Shown: positions 6,310-10,868 of the stretch, in pieces
Numbering within the stretch: the stretch's first letter is position 1
Layout of the letters: each line of letters opens with the position of its first letter
Origin: an uncultured Eubacteriales bacterium
GTDB taxonomy: Bacteria; Bacillota_A; Clostridia; Oscillospirales; Acutalibacteraceae
Length of the DNA stretch: 10,868 bases
Assembly: GCA_934454005.1 (NCBI GenBank)
Contig: CAKSGI010000056.1
Span: 1 to 10,868 of the forward strand
Direction of reading: 5' to 3'
Program-made: the position numbers and the translations under genes
Notes under the pieces: model-generated
What the model was told of the DNA's origin: nothing
The model's input: the letters and a program-made list of their open reading frames with translations, nothing else
The model's database searches: none

Positions 6310-7545
6310 TTACTTTCTTTTTTTCCACGGTGAATCATCCTCCACAGCCTTGAAGTTGTAAACAGGTTTAATAATATCAACAACATCCACAGACTCATGG
6401 ATTACATCAATAATGTCCTCCAATGTCTTATAAACCATTGGTGCTTCATCAATTGTACTTTCATTTACTGAAGTTGTATAAATTCCCTCCATAGATGCCT
6501 TGTACTCATCAATACTTAAAGAACTCCTTGCCATCGTTCTAGACATAACTCGTCCGGCCCCGTGGGGTGCTGAATAGTTCCACTCAGGATTTCCCTTACC
6601 GAAGGCAATAACTGATCCATCACGCATATTGATGGGAATCAACACTTTTTCCCCAGTATGCGCTGCAATAGCGCCCTTTCGTAAAATCATCTCTTTGGTA
6701 TCAATGTAATTATGAATTGTATGAAATGATTCCAGAGCATCCATACCTGTTCTCTCTAAGATGATTTCTGCCATTTTTTCTCTGCTTCGACTGGCAAATC
6801 TCTGACAAATCTCGACATCATAAAGATAATCCTTCAGAAACGGCCCATATAACCAGCAAAGATCTTCAGGTACATCAGGAACCTTTGCAAAATATTCTTT
6901 TTCAAGCTCTTTTAATGCACTCTGAATTTCGGAACGCCTTCCCTCCGCTTTATAGGTGCTAATTATTTCATCTTTTCTAGAAAAATAATCTTCCTTACCG
7001 GCATGAATATCAACAGCAAGTTGCTGATAGATTTCAGCCACTTGCTTTCCAAGATTTCGACTACCGGAATGAATCACAAGATAATAAGTTCCATCAGAAG
7101 ACTTATCAATTTCTATGAAGTGATTGCCACCCCCAAGTGTCCCGAGTGAGCGTTCAAGTCGTCTGGTATCTCTTAGAGACCGATAGCATCGTAAACCTGT
7201 GAGATCAAATCTCTCCTTTCTTCCTTCCCATACATTCATTCCAGATGGAATGTAGTGACAGGCTTCATCGATCATTTTGAAATCCATACTGATATTGGCA
7301 AGCTTCACAGTATACATTCCACAACCAATATCAACCCCAACAATGTTCGGGCATACTTTGTCGATTACAGTCATAGTAGTACCAATTGTACATCCATTTC
7401 CTGCATGGACATCAGGCATAATTCTGACTCGGCTACCTGCTGACAGATCATAATCACACATTCTGCGAATTTGCTCAATAGCACCTTCCTCAATTACCTT
7501 TGCGTAACAAATAGCAGTATTTACATTTCCTTTTATCTCTAACAT
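6310..7545 (-). CDS. rtcB: RtcB-family 3'-phosphate/5'-hydroxyl RNA ligase
   Basis: RtcB joins RNA 2',3'-cyclic-phosphate or 3'-phosphate ends to 5'-OH ends using Mn2+ and GTP. The protein has 411 residues, matching bacterial RtcB of about 408. Visible motifs are DVHAGNGCTIG (45-55), GVDIGCGM (70-77) with D72 and C75 as metal ligands, GTLGGGNHFIEI with H142, VIHSGSRNLG with H159, and FHTIHNYID (274-282). SAPHGAGR (325-332) carries H328, the expected guanylylated histidine. All catalytic residues appear intact. ATG at 7545 follows AAAGGA with 7 bases between. No archease or RtcA gene is adjacent. The gene is visibly less AT-rich than its neighbours, suggesting acquisition by transfer. It has its own promoter candidate and terminator, so it is probably monocistronic. 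The biological substrate (tRNA, rRNA or mRNA repair) cannot be told from sequence. Confidence 0.95.
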   Translation of the reverse strand: MLEIKGNVNTAICYAKVIEEGAIEQIRRMCDYDLSAGSRVRIMPDVHAGNGCTIGTTMTVIDKVCPNIVGVDIGCGMYTVKLANISMDFKMIDEACHYIPSGMNVWEGRKERFDLTGLRCYRSLRDTRRLERSLGTLGGGNHFIEIDKSSDGTYYLVIHSGSRNLGKQVAEIYQQLAVDIHAGKEDYFSRKDEIISTYKAEGRRSEIQSALKELEKEYFAKVPDVPEDLCWLYGPFLKDYLYDVEICQRFASRSREKMAEIILERTGMDALESFHTIHNYIDTKEMILRKGAIAAHTGEKVLIPINMRDGSVIAFGKGNPEWNYSAPHGAGRVMSRTMARSSLSIDEYKASMEGIYTTSVNESTIDEAPMVYKTLEDIIDVIHESVDVVDIIKPVYNFKAVEDDSPWKKRK

Positions 7546-7604
7546 AATCTTTTCCTTTCATAAATTGGTTTACTTCTATCAGGAGCACTGCACGTAAATT
7601 TTTG

Positions 7605-7634
7605 AATATAGCGCTAATTATTCAATATTTTCAA
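7605..7634 (-). promoter_or_regulatory. Candidate promoter for rtcB
   Basis: TTGAAA (7634-7629), 18 bases and TATATT (7610-7605) on the minus strand would start transcription near 7598, about 53 bases before the rtcB ATG. No sigma-54 -24/-12 element of the kind used by RtcR-controlled operons is visible. Confidence 0.4.
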
Positions 7635-7724
7635 CACAAATGAAAAATGAGAAGGATTACCACAGGTAACCGCCGAAAAAAACAGTGTTGTCCCGAAAAC
7701 CAATGTGGTTCCATATTCACTCAT
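7614..7724 (-). pseudogene. Possible gene remnant: 36-codon open frame before rtcB
   Basis: Minus-strand translation from ATG 7724 gives 36 residues beginning MSEYGTTLVFGTTLFFSAV and ending SHFSFVLKILNN, with balanced amino-acid use quite unlike random AT-rich DNA. The frame is open a further 16 codons upstream (…LPYVKR) to a stop near 7773. No ribosome site precedes the ATG, and the frame ends 69 bases before rtcB. Its base composition matches rtcB rather than the flanks. It may be the end of a decayed gene or mobile element carried in with rtcB. The protein-like look could be accidental, because a hairpin occupies the same bases. I do not recognise a family. Confidence 0.3.
7654..7712 (-). 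repeat. Inverted repeat / possible RNA stem upstream of rtcB
   Basis: ACCACAGGT (7659-7667) and ACC-AA-TGTGGT (7699-7709) form a 9-bp stem with a 2-base bulge, and outer GGA/TCC bases may add pairs. The loop holds two similar TTTTCGG stretches on the minus strand. No U-tract follows, so it is not an obvious terminator. It lies upstream of the rtcB promoter candidate and overlaps the 36-codon frame. Confidence 0.35.
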
Positions 7725-7885
7725 GCGTTTTACGTAAGGTAGAGTGCTCAAATGGGATATCTATAAAATTTATCAATTAAAAGTATTTATAAGTGATATC
7801 AAAACATGGCTACAATTTTACTTAAGTCTAACTATATCCCAGAATCAACAAAATATTACTTAATATTCCAAATAAATATGTTTCT
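7725..7885. other. Intergenic sequence, nothing recognised
   Basis: The right end of the less AT-rich block around rtcB gives way near 7755 to very AT-rich DNA. I see no gene, tRNA or mobile-element end here. The 12-base word ATATCCCAGAAT at 7834 recurs inverted at 8553, which chance can explain. Confidence 0.4.
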
Positions 7886-7929
7886 ATAAAAAAGTAAATG
7901 ATAGATTTAAATATTAACTATCATTTACT
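7886..7929 (-). terminator. Intrinsic terminator of the universal-stress-like gene
   Basis: A perfect 12-bp stem, AGTAAATGATAG (7893-7904) with CTATCATTTACT (7918-7929), has a 13-base A/T loop. On the minus strand it is followed directly by a run of six T (7893-7888). It lies 53 bases past the stop of the gene at 7982. Confidence 0.8.
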
Positions 7930-7981
7930 GTAATTTTATTAATATTTGACTTTTATATAACAAAGAGTTTAAAAATAAATT

Positions 7982-8437
7982 TTATAGATTTTGAGGAATT
8001 TTTAAACTTTTTGGCTTTATATTTAAATATTCTAATATAGGAGAAATATTATGAATGCAACCATTCGACGACATTGTGCATATAGGCATATTAGGTAAAA
8101 GTGTTTTAACGGATTCTACGAAAGTATTATTTCCTTCACTATTTGTACCTAAAACAAGATATTTAGCGTTTATTTCCTTTGCAAAATTTGCAGCTATTTC
8201 AGATGGATTATCATTAAAAAACACCGTAAATTCTGCTTGAGCTTTTTTTGAGATGCTATACATATATTCCATTTCGTCACTATTTACGCTGTATCCCTCA
8301 TTGCTTGGTTTGATATACAGCACTTGAAGCGGTAATCTTTTTATATAAGACAATTTTTTTGCGATTGAGATAAGCCTGCTAGCAGTATTTTTATTTTTTA
8401 CACAGACTAAAATATTACCGCCTTCATTTTTATTCAC
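7982..8437 (-). CDS. Small universal-stress-protein-like domain protein
   Basis: The 151-residue protein starts with GNILVCVKNKNTASRLISIAKKLS (7-30), the first strand and helix of a Usp Rossmann-like fold. The second strand follows (LPLQVLYIKP, 35-44), then FTVFFNDNPSEIAANFAKEINAKYLVLGTNSEG (70-102), which closely follows the Usp pattern, also seen in the Usp domain of KdpD. The ATP-binding G-x2-G-x9-G-(S/T) motif is absent after LGTNSEGNN, so it is probably a non-ATP-binding, UspA-like member. The C-terminal 25 residues are an unassigned extension ending KSLKIPQNL. GTG at 8437 follows AAAGGA with 9 bases between. It lies 256 bases downstream of the AgcS symporter gene and has its own terminator. 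A regulatory role for the neighbouring transporter is possible but only inferred from position. Confidence 0.7.
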   Translation of the reverse strand: MNKNEGGNILVCVKNKNTASRLISIAKKLSYIKRLPLQVLYIKPSNEGYSVNSDEMEYMYSISKKAQAEFTVFFNDNPSEIAANFAKEINAKYLVLGTNSEGNNTFVESVKTLLPNMPICTMSSNGCIHNISPILEYLNIKPKSLKIPQNL

Positions 8438-8518
8438 CTAAATCATTCCTTTCTAAATAAAATTTTCAGAATAATTATAGAATAATTATGTTTCTAAATT
8501 AAGATTAAATTATGTACA

Positions 8519-8536
8519 AATTGTTAATTAACAATT
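8519..8536. promoter_or_regulatory. 18-bp perfect palindrome upstream of the Usp-like gene
   Basis: AATTGTTAATTAACAATT reads identically on both strands. A TATAAT (8479-8474, minus strand) lies about 40 bases nearer the Usp-like gene, without a convincing -35 box. The palindrome is placed as an activator or repressor site could be. AT-only palindromes also arise by chance here. Confidence 0.35.
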
Positions 8537-8647
8537 CTTGGTTATAATTTATATTCTGGGATATGCATTGTATTGATTTTGGTATATTAATCATTAATTT
8601 ACAAACTCTAATATTTATTAAAGTAAAAAAGAATCAGACAATAACTT

Positions 8648-8686
8648 AAAAAATATGGTCACTGAAAGCATATACACCTTGGTGAC
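8648..8686 (-). terminator. Weak terminator candidate after the AgcS gene
   Basis: GTCAC (8686-8682 on the minus strand) pairs with GTGAC (8662-8658), followed by CATATTTTTTAAG, starting 8 bases after the symporter stop. The stem is only 5 bp and the loop is 19 bases, so partial readthrough to the Usp-like gene is likely. Confidence 0.4.
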
Positions 8687-8693
8687 TACTTTG

Positions 8694-10046
8694 TTAGCTA
8701 CTAGAAGAAATATTTGTTTTTCTATATTTCTTAAAAAGTTCCACAAATTTTGGACTCAATAAAATTAGAGCTATTATATTAGGAATAACAATAAATCCAA
8801 CAGCTATATCCGCTAAATCCCAAGCAGATTTCACTTCAATTAGTGACGAGACAATAGGAATAGCAAAATAAAGCCATTTTAAATATTTAAATGAACTCTT
8901 AGAAAATGCATGTGAAACAGCAGTGCGATATTCAACAAAAAAACCTAAATAAGATGAATATGCAAATAAAGTCACGGCAATGCATCCCAAAATAGCTCCC
9001 ATGTTTCCCCATATTTGACGAAATGAATCAAATGCTAAATCTATTCCTTCATGCCCATTTGTCCAAACACCAGAACAAAGAATAGATAGTGCAGTAAGCG
9101 TGCATATTATCATAGTCGCTAAAACTTCAATTACTCCATATAGCCCTTGATGTACTGGATGGTCTGTTTTTGCAGTAGCGTGTACAGTTGAGGAGGTTCC
9201 CATTCCGGCCTCGTTAGAAAAGATTCCCTTAGATACTCCATTCCCGATTGTTTTAGCAATTGTAGCTCCCAAAAATCCTCCAGTAGCCGGAGTTGGGGCA
9301 AAAGCATATTTAAAGATCATTAAAAATGTTTCTGGTATTTTTGTGAAATTTATTATTACTACACCTAATGTTAAAACAATATATACAAATGTCATTAAGG
9401 GCACTAGTTTACTGCAAAAATTGCCAATACTTTTTATTCCCATTATGATTATTATAAAACTCGAAACAACTATTACGGCTCCTGTTATAAGTGTAGGTAT
9501 ATTAAAAGCATTTTCCATTGCATTAACTGTTGTATTTACTTGAATTACACAGGCATCTGTTAAACAAATAACAACCATTGCTATAGAATATATATAGGAT
9601 AAAAATTTGCAATTTTTCCCAAGTCCATTTTTTATATAGTACATAGGCCCGCCATAATATTCGCCGTTTTTGCCTTTTTCACGATAATTAACAGCTAAAG
9701 TTACCTCTGCCATTTTAGTGGCCATGCCAAAAAATGCGATTAGCCACATCCAAAAAACGGCACCTGGACCCCCAATAGCAATAGCTACAGCAACACCCGC
9801 AATACTTCCGCTTCCAATTGTCCCAGCTAAAACTGTACTTAAAGCTTCGAATGGACTTAAGTTACCATCATTTTTATCGTTGTCCTTTTTTGTTATTTGG
9901 CCTATTGTTTTTTTAAATATAGTAGGTATTTTTATAAACTGAAACATACCAATTCTAATGCTTAAATATAGTCCTGTTCCAACCATTAGAATGCTGAGCG
10001 GAACACCCCAAAGAAAATCTGTGATATTTTTTATTTTTTCAAACAT
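8694..10046 (-). CDS. Alanine/glycine:cation symporter, AgcS family
   Basis: This is a sodium- or proton-coupled amino-acid importer of the inner membrane with 450 residues and about 11 helices, the family's usual size. Evidence includes the N-terminal FLWGVPLSILMVGTGLYLSIR (11-31), the glycine-rich substrate-site segment AGTIGSGSIAGVAVAIAIGG (74-93) followed by PGAVFWMW (94-101), and MAEVTLAVNYR (112-122). YYGGPMYYI (130-138) and KGIFSNEAGMGTSSTVHA (273-290) are further family signatures. In the substrate segment the common G-N/T-V-G-T-G-N pattern appears as G-T-I-G-S-G-S; this may affect preference among alanine, glycine and serine (inference). ATG at 10046 follows GGAG with 7 bases between. 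It lies 34 bases after hflX with no terminator, so the two are probably cotranscribed. A Usp-like gene follows. Confidence 0.93.
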   Translation of the reverse strand: MFEKIKNITDFLWGVPLSILMVGTGLYLSIRIGMFQFIKIPTIFKKTIGQITKKDNDKNDGNLSPFEALSTVLAGTIGSGSIAGVAVAIAIGGPGAVFWMWLIAFFGMATKMAEVTLAVNYREKGKNGEYYGGPMYYIKNGLGKNCKFLSYIYSIAMVVICLTDACVIQVNTTVNAMENAFNIPTLITGAVIVVSSFIIIIMGIKSIGNFCSKLVPLMTFVYIVLTLGVVIINFTKIPETFLMIFKYAFAPTPATGGFLGATIAKTIGNGVSKGIFSNEAGMGTSSTVHATAKTDHPVHQGLYGVIEVLATMIICTLTALSILCSGVWTNGHEGIDLAFDSFRQIWGNMGAILGCIAVTLFAYSSYLGFFVEYRTAVSHAFSKSSFKYLKWLYFAIPIVSSLIEVKSAWDLADIAVGFIVIPNIIALILLSPKFVELFKKYRKTNISSSS

Positions 10047-10080
10047 ATATTTGCTCCATAATATTGTATAAATAAGTTTT

Positions 10081-10868
10081 TTAAATAATATAATCTTTAA
10101 TTTTGCTATATATTCTAATATCTATTAAGGCCTTGATTTTTATTCCTGATTCTTCGTATTCTTCATTCAAAATTGTACCGTTTTTTCTTATATTAGAAGC
10201 AATCCCTGATTTTGAGAATGGTAAGAGCATAGTTACTTCTTTCATTTTTACAGGAAGGTTTCTCTCTATACAAGACAACAATTCGTCGATCCCTTCTCCA
10301 GTTTTAGCTGATATTCTAACAACATTATATGAATTTGATATTTTCATTACTTCTGGAACAAGATCACATTTATTCATAACAGGGATAATTGGCTTATCTT
10401 TGCACCCAAGTTCAAATAGAAGATTATTAGTGATTTCTAAATGGGCCCTAGATTCTTTACTAGAAGCATCACAGACATTTAATATTATATCTGCAAGAGA
10501 AGCCTCTTCTAATGTAGACTTAAAGGATTCAACAAGATGATGTGGGAGTCTTCTGATAAGACCAACCGTATCAACAAGCATAACAGAAATACCACTTGGT
10601 AGTTTAAGCGCCCTTGATGTTGGATCTAAAGTTGCGAAAAGTTGATTTTTTGCAAGGACACCAGCTTCAGTTAACTTATTCATAAGCGTTGATTTTCCCG
10701 CATTTGTGTATCCCACAATAGCAACAGTTATTACTCCATTTTTTTCTCTATTTTTTCTAATTTGCTCTCTATGTTTTTCTATATCCTTTAGCTCTGATTT
10801 CAATGTTTCCATTCTACGCCTAATATGACGTTTATCTGTTTCTAGTTTTGTTTCACCTGGGCCTCTTG
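10081..10868 (-). CDS. hflX: Ribosome-associated GTPase HflX, N-terminal part missing (runs off right edge)
   Basis: HflX is a GTPase that splits stalled or hibernating ribosomes. The frame is open to the right edge and gives 261 residues. It begins RGPGETKLETDKRHIRRM, the conserved linker motif that precedes the G domain in HflX. The ATG at 10812 is therefore internal, not the start. In the visible fragment, the coiled region (about 20-45) leads to G1 GYTNAGKS (52-59), G2 ATLDPTSR (78-85), G3 DTVG (99-102), G4 NKCD (165-168) and G5 SAKTG (186-190). After G3 it reads LIRRLPHHLVESFKSTLEE, with Leu where Phe is common. The roughly 160-residue N-terminal HflX domain lies outside the window. The short C-terminal domain ends IYSKIKDYII. 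An agcS-type gene follows after 34 bases. Confidence 0.95.
   Translation of the reverse strand, partial: RGPGETKLETDKRHIRRRMETLKSELKDIEKHREQIRKNREKNGVITVAIVGYTNAGKSTLMNKLTEAGVLAKNQLFATLDPTSRALKLPSGISVMLVDTVGLIRRLPHHLVESFKSTLEEASLADIILNVCDASSKESRAHLEITNNLLFELGCKDKPIIPVMNKCDLVPEVMKISNSYNVVRISAKTGEGIDELLSCIERNLPVKMKEVTMLLPFSKSGIASNIRKNGTILNEEYEESGIKIKALIDIRIYSKIKDYII

Noticed and set aside
7834..8564. 12-bp inverted word ATATCCCAGAAT / ATTCTGGGATAT around the Usp-like gene
   Set aside because: Several 12-bp matches are expected by chance in about 11 kb of biased sequence, and the match does not extend on either side.
10103..10540. Plus-strand frame of 145 codons
   Set aside because: It is antisense to the conserved GTPase domain of HflX, with no ribosome site and no recognisable family.
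10081..10812. HflX starting at ATG 10812
   Set aside because: The upstream codons encode the conserved RGPGETKLETDKR motif in the same frame, so this Met is internal.

Overview
The window comes from a low-GC Gram-positive bacterium, most likely class Clostridia. DNA is strongly AT-rich, Shine-Dalgarno sites are of the AAGGAG/GAGGTG type, GTG and TTG starts occur, and the gene content fits (PotABC, paired tRNA-Ser genes, AgcS symporter, HflX, radical-SAM peptide chemistry). I cannot name the species. Every convincing gene lies on the minus strand, so the window is transcribed from right to left.

In transcription order: the C-terminal two-thirds of the GTPase HflX (10868-10081) runs off the right edge. 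It is followed after 34 bases by an AgcS-type alanine/glycine:cation symporter (10046-8694). A small universal-stress-like protein (8437-7982) follows and ends at a strong terminator. Next is an RtcB-family RNA ligase (7545-6310), less AT-rich than its surroundings. It has a possible gene fragment or structured leader upstream and a 17-bp hairpin terminator behind it. About 0.5 kb of very AT-rich DNA separates it from the next unit.

The most interesting part is 5651-2749, a compact and probably undescribed RiPP cassette. It holds a 680-residue radical SAM protein with two SPASM-like cysteine clusters but only one radical-SAM motif (5651-3609). Next comes a 42-codon gene for a cysteine-rich peptide with a C-x3-C-x3-C-x2-C core (3430-3302). 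Last is a GNAT-fold protein with a degenerate acetyl-CoA loop (3234-2749). A 26-bp inverted repeat (25/26 identical, about 35 bp with imperfect extensions) brackets the peptide gene. In the sense-strand RNA the single mismatch becomes a G-U pair, so the peptide message may be looped out or processed. An invertible segment is the main alternative. No transporter or peptidase accompanies the cassette in this window.

The left part carries two tRNA-Ser genes (UGA 2524-2436, GCU 2418-2329) behind a near-consensus promoter. Their terminator hairpin sits just before a spermidine/putrescine ABC importer operon, potA-potB-potC (2244 to the left edge). The first ATG of the potA reading frame lies inside that terminator; the real start is 51 bases further on, behind AAGGAG. 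PotB and PotC are translationally coupled through a TTGA overlap.
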